Part shown: one piece after another, positions 11,606-21,114 of the stretch
Layout: each line of letters begins with the position of its first letter
Numbering within the stretch: the stretch's first letter is position 1
Source: Atriophallophorus winterbourni
Lineage: Eukaryota; Platyhelminthes; Trematoda; Plagiorchiida; Microphallidae
Reading direction: 5' to 3'
NCBI GenBank assembly: GCA_013407085.1
Contig: JACCGJ010001712.1
Coordinates: 1-64,000, forward strand
Length of the DNA: 64,000 bases
Position numbers and translations under genes: made by a program
Notes under the pieces: generated by a model
Database searches by the model: none
Seen by the model: only the letters and a program-made list of their open reading frames with translations
Told to the model about the DNA's origin: nothing

Positions 11606-12450
11606 TGGAGAACAAGTGGTCAAAGATCCATCCAAGAAACAATGAAAAGGACCTGTTTGACGGGCAAGTCGGTGTTTCTTCATTGGTTGATAACATGTCA
11701 TGCTCTGGTTCGGTAGTTAGTTCTAGCTCTCATAATCTTAGGGTTCAGTTTTTGTTGGCACAATTAGCGGAAGAACAGATGCGTCAAAAGGCTGAGTTAG
11801 AACTGTTGATAGCTGCGAATGCTACTCGAATTGCACGAGTAAGATTTGAATTGTCTATGACGAATGAGTCTATGCAACTTCCTGAAATGGTTGAGCATTT
11901 GACGAAAAAGGACTGCCTCACTTCAACTAATCATTTGAAGGATCTTGTTTCAAATGATGGTCCCGATACCACAGTTGGGCTGCTTATTGGAGCGGATGTG
12001 TTACAAGCGTATCGTGGTACTAAACAAAAAGATGGCAATTTTGAAGTGTGTCTACCTTGGAAAAGAGATTTCCATAGAATCTGCCGCAACCGTAAACAAG
12101 CAAAGTCGCGTTTACAGAGTCTGCGTTCTAGGTTCCTGCGAAATCCTGAGTTACTCGATAAATATGCAAGCGTGATGGAACCGCAATCCCTAAGAATTCC
12201 TCGATCTATGAAGCGCAAATGTACTCACGTAGTTTGGCCTCAGTTACATGCATTCTGTGATGCGTTGGAACTTAGGCATGAAGCCGCGATTTACATTCGA
12301 TTTAGTCCTAAGTCATATTGTTGCCTACTCTGCTCGAAGTCGCGAGTTGCTCTTGTCAAGCCTGCTACTATTCCGTGTCTGGAATCAGTAGCCGCTGAGC
12401 TGGTAGTATCACTTACTACCGTACTCAAGAAAGAAATTCATTTCGAATAA
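11563..12450 (+). CDS. BEL/Pao polyprotein derivative lacking RT
   Basis: This is one open frame of 295 codons. The first ATG lies inside the tandem repeats; the next (11605) may be the real start. A gag-like, coiled-coil-prone part (about residues 50-100, 'LAQLAEEQMRQKAELELLIA') is followed by 'GLLIGADVLQAYR' and 'CLPWKRD', as found between protease and RT of Pao polyproteins. Then come 'AKSRLQSLRSRFLRNPELLDKY' and, near the C-terminus, 'LLCSKSRVALVKPATIPCLES', which in the family lies in the RNase H-like region beyond the RT. The whole RT between these marks is missing, without breaking the frame. It may make a truncated protein; mobilisation would need an autonomous relative. Family assignment is from memory of motifs. 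Confidence 0.75.
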   Translation: MAVLHLLRFEHWEKMENKWSKIHPRNNEKDLFDGQVGVSSLVDNMSCSGSVVSSSSHNLRVQFLLAQLAEEQMRQKAELELLIAANATRIARVRFELSMTNESMQLPEMVEHLTKKDCLTSTNHLKDLVSNDGPDTTVGLLIGADVLQAYRGTKQKDGNFEVCLPWKRDFHRICRNRKQAKSRLQSLRSRFLRNPELLDKYASVMEPQSLRIPRSMKRKCTHVVWPQLHAFCDALELRHEAAIYIRFSPKSYCCLLCSKSRVALVKPATIPCLESVAAELVVSLTTVLKKEIHFE

Positions 12451-12811
12451 GATCAAACAAGGTTTTTGACTGATTTGACTGTATCGGAAGAAAATACATC
12501 ATCGAACGTGGATGCTGTTATCGGAACTGGATTTGTCACGTAAAGGGACCAGGCCAGCTAGATTGGTTGTAGTAAGGCATGGAAAACGTCTGGCTTCTAA
12601 CCAATCTGGCTGACAAGGCCGGTGAATTTTGTCACATGTGTGAGGCATGGAGAACGTCTTGCGCATCGTGACATTATCTCACTTTGTTCTTAGATAGTAA
12701 CGTCTGGTTGCCATTATGATATAATCAGCGATGGGTAAAGATATACGATAGGATACCAGAGCATGTACGTTGTCAGCCTTTGAGAAATCCGGCGCGGATT
12801 TCGGGGGGCGG
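12451..12811 (+). other. BEL/Pao 3' internal region
   Basis: There is no long ORF. A short direct repeat ('aggcatgga.aacgtct') occurs at about 12575 and 12645. 'ctagattggtt' and 'aaccaatctgg' form a short inverted pair near 12560-12610. Confidence 0.5.
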
Positions 12812-13236
12812 TGTAAGATGATCATTGAATTTATTTTATTGACAACTAACTGTTTAAATCTGCTGGTATTTTTGTATATTTTTACCATTTTTGTTTTACC
12901 GAATTACTTGAATTTATTCGTTCTTGAGCTTATATTTTTGTATCTTTATTTGGCCGTTCGCGCGCTATTTGAAGTTGCGATCACTCGTGGTCATTGTTGC
13001 TGTTGAATATTGTTGTTTTCGGATTCAGTACGAAGCGGAATAATTGAGGTTTGCTATTTTTATTGTATAATTATTTTGTTTCAATAGTACCGTACTCATC
13101 TCACGTATTGCATTGTCAATATATTGGTGGGTTTGGACGCGTAGCTCAAACGTTGGATAGACACATTGGTGTTTATAACGTGACTGAAATCTTTGACATT
13201 GAACTCGATTTTCCCCAGACCGAATTGAAGGTTACA
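12812..13236 (+). repeat. BEL/Pao 3' LTR
   Basis: It has the same length and ends as the 5' LTR, with about 18 differences. It is followed by the second target duplication GACAT (13237-13241). Confidence 0.92.
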
Positions 13237-13241
13237 GACAT

Positions 13242-14480
13242 GGATAATCGTTAATGGACGAAATTTTATCAAGCACAGAGCGAATTCCGTTTTAATTGAC
13301 ATGATGTCATAAGATTTCAAGGGAAGCGATAGCAAGAAGGCATTTATCCGGGTTAACCACAACGTTGAATTGTGAAAGTCGCTGAAAAACAGCAGGCAGA
13401 TGTTCTGCGTGTTCCTGTTGAGAAGAACTGGCAATAAGGACATCATCAATGTAGACATGCACCAAAGATAAACCCTGAATCTCTGGAAGGTTTGAGCAGC
13501 ATTGCGTAAACCTAAGGGCATTTTTAAGAATTCAAAAAGACCATAGCGTGTGGTAATAGCTGTTTTATGAATATTTTCGTCGGCGACAGGTATCTGGTGA
13601 TAAGCACGCACCAAATCTAGTTTAGAAAACACTGTCTTTCCGTGTAATGAAAGTGCAAAGTCATGAATATGGTGAATGGGGTAACGATCGGAACAGTAAC
13701 TCTGTTAAGGGAACGATAATCACCGCATGATCGCCAAGCATCAGATTGATATTTCTCCACCATGTGAAGGGGTATGCCCAGGGCGATTTGGTTGGCGGGA
13801 TAAATCCCAGTTCGAGCTCATCTTCAAACTCACGTTTTGCTACATCGAACTTGTTTAGAGCCAAATGACGGGGCTTGCTAAACACTGGAGGATCACGGGT
13901 CACAATGTGTTGTTTAACCTTATGTTTAACGACCGCCGCTAGTGTACAGGGTTTGAAAACTTCCGAAAATTCTTTCAGTAAGTCACTGAACGCAGATAGG
14001 ATGTCAGGGGTGAGTACGCGAATGGTTCGAATAGGGGAATCGCAGGAATTATCAAAGGAGTTAATCTTTGTCAAATAATCAATAAGCTTTCGTGTAGCTA
14101 TATTGACTGAAAGATCAAAATGCGAGAGGAAATCTGCTCCCAGAATCGGTACTTTGACATCAGCCAGCGTGAAAATCCATCGAAAGTCGCGTCGCAGACC
14201 TAATTCGACAGAAAGTGATCTTTGACCGAAGGTGGAATTGTTCGTGCCGTTTGCCGCCTGCAACCTCTTTGACGAAGGGCTCTCGCGTTCCTTAGTAGAT
14301 GGTGGGATAACGCTAATCTCAGCACCAGTGTCGATGAGGAATCGCATTTTAGTGGCCCGGTCGTTAACGTAGAAAAGACGGCTTTGAGGGGAGCCGGACA
14401 GTGATGCCGTGTCTACTGTCTGGCTTCGTGGTTTCCCTGATTGGACACATTTGAATTATAGGTGCAAGGTGACGTACAAT
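13242..14480 (-). pseudogene. CsRn1-like Gypsy zinc finger, protease and RT, frameshifted
   Basis: On the minus strand the C-H-C-C finger lies at about 14490-14430. The aspartic protease ('LIDTGAEISVIPP', then 'ILGADFL') is at 14347-14080. The pre-RT region ('PRHLALNKFDVAKREFEDELELG') and the first RT motif follow, until the frame changes near 13780. The RT resumes at 13632: '[15 protein letters not shown]' with the first Asp, '[13 protein letters not shown]', and after another shift 'YIDD' at about 13453-13442. All hallmark RT residues are present but spread over at least three frames. The reading continues to the GACAT junction at 13242. Confidence 0.8.
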
Positions 14481-14607
14481 GCAGGGCCTTTGCACGGAAT
14501 CGACGATGATAGTAACATAAACTTGAACCGTTAGAATGACTCGGCGATCGCTTCTTGGGCTGTTGCGAATGACGATTTCGAGAAGAACTACGAGATGGTG
14601 CGATGTT

Positions 14608-15255
14608 CTATACTTGCAATGACACGGAATGGAACATCGATTTTAACTCTTCAAAATCATTCTGGACAGAGATGCTTGTATGCGCGTCAGTGGTGTGTCG
14701 GACATGAAATAACGTACCACCATGCGATATATAATGTACTTCATCCGCTATGCGTGCCAGGTGTTGCAAAGTAGTATTCTTATCCATAATGGCTAACACT
14801 TTACGGACGTCTGCTGATGAACTTTGTTGCCACAATTCGCGGATAATTTTGTCGTCAACAGGCTTGTCTCCTTGTAACTGCAACATATGTCGTAAGTGCT
14901 GTAAAGGAGTGTGATAACCCATTTCTATACCTGACAAAAGCTTTTGGAGGTTTTGCTCGTCGGTTGAAGATGTACGTGAAATAATATCATGCTCGATGGC
15001 ATCGTATATGTTATCGGCAGGGCGATTGTAAATTAAATCGGCAACCTCTTTTGCGACTGAAGGGGGCAACATACCAACCACACGGTTATACTGAGCACGT
15101 TGAGTTTTTACTTTGTAAGACTCGAATAAGGCTTCAATTCGCGCGAACCAGAGGCGAGGATCATTCATACCAAAAGATGGAAGATTAAAGTGTGTCATAA
15201 CGTCTGTAGAAATATCCTCAGATAGCGTATCAGAAAATGCTGATTTAAAATCCAT
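14608..15255 (-). CDS. CsRn1-like Gypsy Gag
   Basis: This frame has 215 codons and starts with ATG at 15255. Gag forms the virus-like particle of the retrotransposon. The N-terminal third carries 'LPSFGMNDPRLWFARIEAL', then 'VVGMLPPSVAKEVADLIYNRP' and 'LQKLLSGIEMG'. This helical gag pattern is known from CsRn1, Kabuki and related Gypsy elements. The frame stops at 14608, before the C-H-C-C zinc finger, which lies in another frame just downstream. A frame shift or nonsense mutation therefore separates matrix/capsid from nucleocapsid. About 95 bases upstream lies a TGGTGA PBS-like site. Confidence 0.8.
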   Translation of the reverse strand: MDFKSAFSDTLSEDISTDVMTHFNLPSFGMNDPRLWFARIEALFESYKVKTQRAQYNRVVGMLPPSVAKEVADLIYNRPADNIYDAIEHDIISRTSSTDEQNLQKLLSGIEMGYHTPLQHLRHMLQLQGDKPVDDKIIRELWQQSSSADVRKVLAIMDKNTTLQHLARIADEVHYISHGGTLFHVRHTTDAHTSISVQNDFEELKSMFHSVSLQV

Positions 15256-15351
15256 TCAGTAAATGAAACCAGATATGACAGCAAAATCAAAATAAATTGG
15301 AGTATATGGTACGAAAGAAAATTTCAAAATAAGTTCGAGGCTCACCAATTT

Positions 15352-15720
15352 GTAGCGGTTGATCCAACGGAGATTTCACCACTAACAAAGTACGTCTCTG
15401 ATTATTGAACGCAATAAACCGGAACACATTTCGCAACGAATAACAGCGTATAAACCACAGCAGTCACACGCGATATACTTGTCTCAAAGCAGAACACGAG
15501 CGCGGCGTGAATCGTATATTCAAAATTGTGTACATATTTACATGTATTATGAAAGCAAAACAATAATGAAATATGCAGGGTTATTGTAATAAGATATAGA
15601 ATGATGAAAACACCATAGTACAATGAATCATCTGCAACTGCCGGGTGCTCAACCGCATACCGTCGAAACAAATCTAGTTGCGTGATTGACTTTTAGACTG
15701 TTTCAGTCACGCTAAACTTG
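15352..15720 (-). other. Probable 5' LTR remnant of the CsRn1-like Gypsy
   Basis: On the minus strand the sequence ends CCGCTACA at 15351, followed after AAT by TGGTGAGCC (from 15348), the expected order of LTR end and tRNA primer site. No second LTR is in the window, so the outer boundary is not defined. The region has no coding similarity. Confidence 0.5.
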
Positions 15721-15724
15721 ATCT

Positions 15725-16530
15725 ACAACTTGACATGCTATTGACTATTGATGCACAACGCGCTAGGAACCAGCTCTTTCGCATCCGATCAGTTTTATCC
15801 TGCAGGTCCCAGGGGGTGTTCATCCCATTGTATAAAGCGATAATGAGACCTCATCTCGAGTATTGCGTTCAAGCTTTGTCTCCTTACTTGGAAAAGGACA
15901 TTGCCACGCTTGAAGGTGTTCAGCGCCTAGCTGCTCGTATGATTAAAGGTCAATCTGGGAAGTCGCATGAACAACGACTGTTGAGTCTAGATCTCTTCTC
16001 GCTAAAAAGAAGGCGACTACGTGTGGATCTGATCGAGACCTTTAAAATCGTTAGAGGATTTAGTTCTATTGATCCGGCTGATATGTATGCTCTTGCGCCA
16101 GTGGTAGGTACTCGAGGCCATTCACTGAAACTGGCAAAGCAACATGTCAGGTGTAATGCACGTAAGCACTTCTTTAGCGAAAGGGTAGCGAATCATTGGA
16201 ACTGTCTGCCCGATGAGGTAGTTTGTTCTACTTCAGTAACGTGCTTCAAAGATAGACTAGACTCGATCTGGCGCTCTGTGTTTCCCAATTTTTATCCCTT
16301 TATTTTATAGTTGTTCTTCAATTTGTCGTTGGAACGCACTAATGTCTCTCCTCACCTATTGGGTGAGGGAGTTTTTCTGTTGCATTCCAGCCAAAGTCTT
16401 ACCAGAAGAATATTGAACCTACTATTCGAAGTGGTGGACGCTCTTTTGGCTTATCACCGGAAGTATTCTGGACGCTCGATTGGCGACTATGCACATATCG
16501 TCCTGTGCTAACTGAACTGAACTGAGGTGA
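15725..16530 (+). mobile_element. 5'-truncated CR1-3 with 3' UTR and (ACTGA)n tail
   Basis: The copy starts inside the RT thumb and continues to the natural 3' end. The 3' UTR (16311-16510) matches that at 29.59-29.74 kb. It ends at about 16525 with 'aactgaactgaactga', a short-repeat tail typical of CR1. It abuts the putative Gypsy LTR on its left. Confidence 0.8.
15735..16310 (+). pseudogene. CR1-3 RT C-terminal portion, open but truncated
   Basis: 191 codons remain open. Motifs in order are 'AQRARNQLFRIRSVLSC', 'LYKAIMRPHLEYCVQ', 'EGVQRLAARMIKGQ', 'KRRRLRVDLIETFKIV', 'GTRGHSLKLAKQHV' and 'FFSERVANHWNCLPDEVV', ending in a natural stop. This is the region downstream of the catalytic palm in CR1 ORF2. 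It agrees closely with 29.05-29.59 kb. The polymerase core is absent, so no enzymatic function can remain. Confidence 0.85.
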
Positions 16531-16700
16531 ATGAGTCCCTGCACGAAATTGTGCGCGATCACAATAAGAAAAAACGCTTTGGCAGTGGTGGTTGCTTCTC
16601 TGCAGCTTTCCACCGAAAGAAATTCTGGACGCTCGATTGGCTTGTTAGCCACATACTGTCCTGTGCACACTGAACTGAACTGAACTGAACTTTATTAGCC
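16530..16700 (+). mobile_element. CR1 3' tail fragment
   Basis: A second CR1 3' end of a related subfamily: 'tttccaccgaaagaaattc', then 'ggacgctcgattggcttgtt', ending in four ACTGA repeats at about 16673-16692. The same ending is seen at 33.07-33.15 kb. Confidence 0.7.
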
Positions 16701-17090
16701 ATTGACAGCACAATAAAACAAACTGAACATAAATATAATTTGGGTTCGGCCATCTCATTTTTTGAGGAAGATTAATATTTTTTGTTTGTGTAATATGCAT
16801 ACTCTATGAATTTGCGATATGTTTTTATATGTAATATGAGAAAATTAAAACTGCTTCAACACGTGAGACCTCAGTGGAGTTTGGCGGTACGTTCAATTTG
16901 GTTCTATTTCCCTCGCTCTTGTTAACAATCCATTTCCGGATTGCTTTTCTCTGATTTTGTTGTAAATTGGTAATCAATTTATTGCATTATACACATCATA
17001 ACGCGAAGTCTATTTCGTCTGTGAAATTTATTTGCTGTAATCACTATTCAAATATTTTCTTTATTATGATTGCCCTCTTCTTCTCCTTCT
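16700..17090. other. AT-rich spacer
   Basis: No gene or shared repeat was recognised. Confidence 0.5.
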
Positions 17091-17176
17091 GAATAGACGG
17101 CAGGAGGACTACAGTCCGTGAAAGCCGCTTCACCTCCCGGGTCTCTGCTATCTCAGCGTAGATTCCTCACGAGGAG

Positions 17177-19255
17177 TTACTGAGCTGAAAGAGTAGGCGA
17201 ATCGCGCAGGATAGCGGGAAGTTCACCGTCCAATATGCGTTTAAACTGCTCTTCGGTGACTGCCCCAATTGCATCAGCGGAGAGTGCATTCCAAATATTG
17301 ACCACTCTGGTCGACAGAGTAAACGATGGCTTCAGGTGTTCCGTTCGGCGCTTCTGCAACTTCAGCGAATGACCTCTAGTTCTGGAGTCCGTGGATACCG
17401 AAAAGAATTGTTGAAGTTCCGTTCCGTAATATCCAAGCAGGATTCTCCGCGTGACCAGTAAATCATATCGCATTCTTCGATATTCCAGTGGGAAAAGTTT
17501 GAGTTCCCGCAATCGGTCGTCATAGGGAATACGAAACATACCCCTCACGCACTTGGTAGCCCTCCTTTGGACTTTCTCCAGACGATCCTTCTCCCCTTTG
17601 GTTAATGGATAGTTCACGGGAAGCCCAAATTCTGATATTGGTCTGACGTGAGAGCTATACAGAACTTGAAAAACTTTGGGATTTATCTCTAAGAAGGATT
17701 GTCTCAATGCCCACCACGTGCGACTGGCAGAACCGACCTTTTTGGCAGTATCCTCCGCAGTTTTGAGGGATGAAGTTACCATCACCCCCAAATCTCGCTC
17801 TACATCAACTATCCTGAGACCATGGCCCTCCAACTGATATGCATGTCGCATGTTGTTGCTCCCGATGTGCATGATAGCACACTTCTTTTCATTAATCGGG
17901 AGCATCCATCTGTCAGTCCAACTCCGAAGTGCATTCAAATCATCTTGCAAGTGGGAAGCGTCAGCGGCCGTCGTGACAGAAGCCCACACCTTCAGATCAT
18001 CTGCAAATAAGAGACAACCACTGTTCAGAATACCGGGAAGGTCACTCACATAGAGTTTGAACAAGGTTGGCCCCAGAACGGATCCTTGTGGTACACCAGA
18101 AGTTGGGATAAAGGATGCAGATCTGGCCCCATTGACTTCAACGAGGCTTCGCCTTCCGATAAGAAAATCCTCAATCCAAGCAAGCAACGAAGCCTCTATA
18201 CCAGACATTCTTAGTTTCCAAATAAGCCTCTGATGTGGAACACGGTCGAATGCTTTACTGAAGTCGATGAAGACTACATCAACTGGCAAACCAGCGTCAA
18301 GGCTTCTGCACCAATGTTCTCGGGCGGTCAGTAGATTGGAGATACATGAGCGGCCTTCCGTGAAGCCGTGTTGGGCATTCGAGCATTGTTGGGTCTCGCG
18401 CAAATACTGTTCTATCTTATCCTTTACAATCCGTTCCAGCAATTTGCCTACGACAGACGTAAGTGTGACAGGACGGTAATTTACAGGGTCTGATGAACTC
18501 CCACCTTTGAACATCCGCTTTACTATACCCATTTTCCAATCCTCTGGTAGACGTCCCGAATCGATTGAAATTTGGAATAAAGCGGCTAAAGGTGAACTGA
18601 TGATCCTTGATAAAGGTTTTAATATGGCAGGGTGAATACCATCAGGACCTGGAGATGTCTGTACCTTTAGATGTTCGATGAGGATTCGCACCATGTCAGC
18701 CGTGATCTCAAAATTGGCCATTACTTCCGTCGGCGATATTTGTTTGCAGGATATGGTAGGCTCTATTGCGTAAACTGATTGGTATTGCGATGCAAACACC
18801 TCAGCTTTCCCAGTGTCAGTCTCTATAACCTCCCGTTCCAAATTTTTGAGAGAAGGTACGGGGTTCGATGATTTGACCCGTCGCCGAATGTACGCAAATA
18901 ATCGTTTAGGATTATATTTTGAAGAATTTGCTAATTGAAGCTCGAATCGACTTCTTTTATCCTTCTTCAATTTTGAGCAAAGATTCCGTACAGCCCGATA
19001 TTCTTCGTAATGGGCGTCCGATCGGCTCGTTCTGAATTTAATCCAAAGACGCTTTCTTTGCCGCAGGCAGGTACGAAGTTCTCTATCAAACCAAGGAGGG
19101 CCACGGGAGCCGGGACGATCTCTGGTTAATGGAGCAACATCCTCTAAGCAACGGATATTATTCAGGAACCATTTCCAACAGTCATCAATAGTGGAATCAA
19201 CGGGTAACGTCCAGTCAATTGAGGCTGCTTGTTCAACCAACAATTTCAAGTCCAT
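17177..19255 (-). CDS. CR1-4 reverse transcriptase (ORF2 C-terminal part)
   Basis: 692 codons from ATG 19255, but in the real ORF2 this is the part after EN. It copies element RNA by target-primed reverse transcription. Motifs: linker 'RGPPWFDRELR' (about residue 50), RT finger 'TSPGPDGIHPAILK', 'VNYRPVTLTSVVGKLLER', 'AQHGFTEGRSCISNLL', 'VFIDFSKAFDRVPHQ' (first Asp), 'TSGVPQGSVLGPTLF', 'LLFADDLKVWA' (catalytic DD), thumb, then the C-terminal 'TRGHSLKLQKRR' and 'TRVVNIWNALSADAI'. All catalytic residues are present and there is no internal stop. EN residues upstream are cut off by a one-base deletion near 19360. Confidence 0.9.
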   Translation of the reverse strand: MDLKLLVEQAASIDWTLPVDSTIDDCWKWFLNNIRCLEDVAPLTRDRPGSRGPPWFDRELRTCLRQRKRLWIKFRTSRSDAHYEEYRAVRNLCSKLKKDKRSRFELQLANSSKYNPKRLFAYIRRRVKSSNPVPSLKNLEREVIETDTGKAEVFASQYQSVYAIEPTISCKQISPTEVMANFEITADMVRILIEHLKVQTSPGPDGIHPAILKPLSRIISSPLAALFQISIDSGRLPEDWKMGIVKRMFKGGSSSDPVNYRPVTLTSVVGKLLERIVKDKIEQYLRETQQCSNAQHGFTEGRSCISNLLTAREHWCRSLDAGLPVDVVFIDFSKAFDRVPHQRLIWKLRMSGIEASLLAWIEDFLIGRRSLVEVNGARSASFIPTSGVPQGSVLGPTLFKLYVSDLPGILNSGCLLFADDLKVWASVTTAADASHLQDDLNALRSWTDRWMLPINEKKCAIMHIGSNNMRHAYQLEGHGLRIVDVERDLGVMVTSSLKTAEDTAKKVGSASRTWWALRQSFLEINPKVFQVLYSSHVRPISEFGLPVNYPLTKGEKDRLEKVQRRATKCVRGMFRIPYDDRLRELKLFPLEYRRMRYDLLVTRRILLGYYGTELQQFFSVSTDSRTRGHSLKLQKRRTEHLKPSFTLSTRVVNIWNALSADAIGAVTEEQFKRILDGELPAILRDSPTLSAQ

Positions 19256-19356
19256 GTTCCAGAAGTTTCTCCGTGGAAGCCGCGACGGCTGGGCCGGTTT
19301 ACCCCGAGTCCATTTGAACCGAATAGCACAATGGTCGCTTGTATCGATGGGCTGTT

Positions 19357-19962
19357 CTACGATAAGTCAACCACATCTGACTCTCTGGGTGACAAAACCA
19401 GATCAAGAGTAGACGGAGTCTGGCCATGTCCATAGCGAGTAGGAACGAGAACGTGCTGCACGAGGTTCAAATCCAGAATCAGATTTAGAAACTCCCGTTG
19501 GTACTCATCCCCATTTGTAACGAGGTCCAACCAGTTGATGTCCGGAGCATTCAGGTCACCGAGTATCATACAATCGTTCCTCGTCCCATGGCGGCGGAGC
19601 TGGTCAAATAATGCCATGATACGGGCGCAGGGTGAACGGTAGATGACACCGATCATTGCTGATCCATTACTGGACTTGATCTGACACCAAATGCTTTCAG
19701 CAAAACCACCATCATCTCGAAAACTATCAACAACCTCCACGGATAAATGTTCTTTGACGTATATCGCCACCCCACCACCATGTCGAGATTCAATTCGATC
19801 ACTTCTGAGTAGGCGGTAATTCGGAATGAATAGCTCTGCATCAGTAATGTCGAGTGTCAGCCAGGTTTCCGTTATTCCAACGATATCTAGCTGTAGTGCC
19901 AAGACATGATGGCTTACTTCGTCAAATTTGTTCCTTAAACTCCGCGCGTTGAAACAGAGCAC
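19357..19962 (-). pseudogene. CR1-4 endonuclease (ORF2 N-terminal part), frameshifted at its end
   Basis: 201 codons starting with ATG 19962, only 12 bases after the ORF1 stop. AP-like EN motifs: 'CFNARSLRNKFDE', 'VGITETWL' (catalytic Glu), 'GGGVAIYV', 'GVIYRSP', 'MILGDLNAPDINW' (Asp/Asn) and 'STLDLVLS'. The last strand with the catalytic 'TSDH' lies in the next frame at about 19320, because one base is missing near 19360. All catalytic residues exist in the DNA, so this may be a recent mutation or an assembly error. Confidence 0.85.
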
Positions 19963-19973
19963 TTCGAAATACT

Positions 19974-21071
19974 TTAATGGAGAGCAGTTGGATGCTCGAT
20001 CAGTATGGGCCTCCAGCGAACTTTGGATGGCCTCTTTACTACGCGAAAATCCACAATACGAAGGTCCTTCTCACCCTCCGATAATCTTTTCTTAAGCTCC
20101 ATCGTAGCAGTCTTCATCTTGATTCTATCGTCAGGCGACAAATCTCGTAATATTTTATACGGTAGACCCTTCAGTCGATGAACGCGCTTTAGGATCTTTT
20201 GGGCCTGATCGTCGGAAGCCAGTACTGTTTTCAGAACCCTGGGCTTTTCACACTCCAGATTTCTGCGTCCAAGTCGGAACGCTGATACAATTGTGATACC
20301 AGCCTCCCCTTGGTCAACCATTTTCCCGAAAACTGATTGAAGAAACTGGCTATCCTGTTGAATTCTGGCAGCAGATGTTTCTCCATCTGGTTCCGGTGCA
20401 TTCACAATAATGAGGCAGCATTTGCGTGCGTCTGGTGAACTGTCAGCTTTACTGCTCGGAAGTGAGATCTTACTCTCCTTCACCACATTCCTAGAAAACT
20501 GTTGTGGTAATCGGCATTCTAATTTGTCGACTCTGTTCGAAATATTGGACCAGGTTGCAGTATCGGCATCTGTATTTAAGGCGGCTACAGAGGCATATGT
20601 GGCGTTAGCATTTGAGTCTAATTCATTAGACGTGACCACATGTTCCGCAATATCTGAAGAGACAGATTCCACTTGCACGTTCGATGGCAGTGCAACAATC
20701 TTATTTCTTCTAGTTTTCGATCGGCGTCCGGATGACACAGCTTTGCTCTTTTTCGGTGTGCTACCGAGTGGAGGCGTTTTGCTATCAGCCGGAACACTTG
20801 TGCCTTGTACATCATTGACCAGCATGGAGCCACTTACAGGTAGATCTTCTTTATTTGGTAAATGAGAGGACTGCAAGGCTTCCAGACGAGGGATGCACGT
20901 TTCACAGATAAAATGAATGTACGGCTCATGGTAGGTCCTCAACGCCTGATAAGTGGTATCCTCCATTTTACAGCATCGGGTGTGAATCCAGCAGCTGCAT
21001 ATTGAACATTGCATGGCTTTGGATGAGGAAATAACTTTCTTGGCGCACTTGAGGCACGGCGAAGAAGTCAT
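19974..21071 (-). CDS. CR1-4 ORF1 protein with PHD-like finger
   Basis: 365 codons, ATG at 21071, intact. Residues 6-60 have the spacing of a PHD-type zinc finger ('CLKCAKKV', 'CSICSCWIHTRCC', 'FICETC'), which in CR1 ORF1 proteins is thought to aid chromatin or RNP binding. A low-complexity S/K-rich middle with a basic run ('GRRSKTRRNK') follows. The C-terminal third is RRM-like ('CLIIVNAPEP', 'VSAFRLGRR', 'PRVLKTVLASDDQAQKIL'), as in other non-LTR ORF1 proteins. It lies directly upstream of ORF2 and would be co-transcribed with it. Confidence 0.85.
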   Translation of the reverse strand: MTSSPCLKCAKKVISSSKAMQCSICSCWIHTRCCKMEDTTYQALRTYHEPYIHFICETCIPRLEALQSSHLPNKEDLPVSGSMLVNDVQGTSVPADSKTPPLGSTPKKSKAVSSGRRSKTRRNKIVALPSNVQVESVSSDIAEHVVTSNELDSNANATYASVAALNTDADTATWSNISNRVDKLECRLPQQFSRNVVKESKISLPSSKADSSPDARKCCLIIVNAPEPDGETSAARIQQDSQFLQSVFGKMVDQGEAGITIVSAFRLGRRNLECEKPRVLKTVLASDDQAQKILKRVHRLKGLPYKILRDLSPDDRIKMKTATMELKKRLSEGEKDLRIVDFRVVKRPSKVRWRPILIEHPTALH

Positions 21072-21114
21072 TGTAACGTAGCCTGCAGTAAATCGTTAAT
21101 GGAGCAGCAGATTG

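Larger units (their letters stand above)
11046..13236 (+). mobile_element. Non-autonomous BEL/Pao LTR retrotransposon with 5-bp TSD
   Basis: Two direct LTRs of 425 bp (11046-11470 and 12812-13236) both start TGTAAG and end GGTTACA. They are flanked by GACAT on both sides (11041-11045 and 13237-13241). I count about 18 differences between the LTRs (about 4 percent). The internal part is only 1.34 kb and contains a 49-bp tandem repeat leader and one ORF with BEL/Pao signatures but no RT. A G-rich tract (about 12803-12811) precedes the 3' LTR and could serve as polypurine tract. The 5-bp TSD fits BEL/Pao. It interrupts the minus-strand Gypsy, so it is the younger of the two. Confidence 0.9.
10840..15720 (-). 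mobile_element. CsRn1-clade Ty3/Gypsy element, split by a BEL/Pao insertion
   Basis: On the minus strand the order is: LTR-like end (upstream boundary unclear, about 15720 to 15351), PBS-like 'TGGTGAGCC' from 15348, gag (15255-14608), C-H-C-C zinc finger, protease, RT to about 13242, then after the insertion at 11046-13236 the RT connection domain and RNase H start (11045-10845). The gag start, the zinc finger 'LCYYHRRFRAKALHCTSPC' and the TGGTGA primer site are as known for CsRn1 of Clonorchis and relatives. The copy stops near 10840, so the rest of RNase H, integrase and the 3' LTR are missing. Removing the insertion and one GACAT restores an open reading across the junction. Confidence 0.8.
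17090..21110 (-). mobile_element. Near-complete CR1-4 retrotransposon
   Basis: About 4 kb on the minus strand: short 5' UTR, intact ORF1 (21071-19974), then ORF2 starting 12 bases later (EN 19962-19357, RT 19255-17177) and a short 3' UTR. At the 3' end, GAAG/AAG repeats (minus strand, about 17095-17070) match the (AAG)n tail of the copy ending at 36.55 kb. The only defect seen is a one-base deletion between EN and RT near 19360; correcting it would join EN and RT in one frame. It is the best preserved non-LTR element in the window. Confidence 0.88.
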
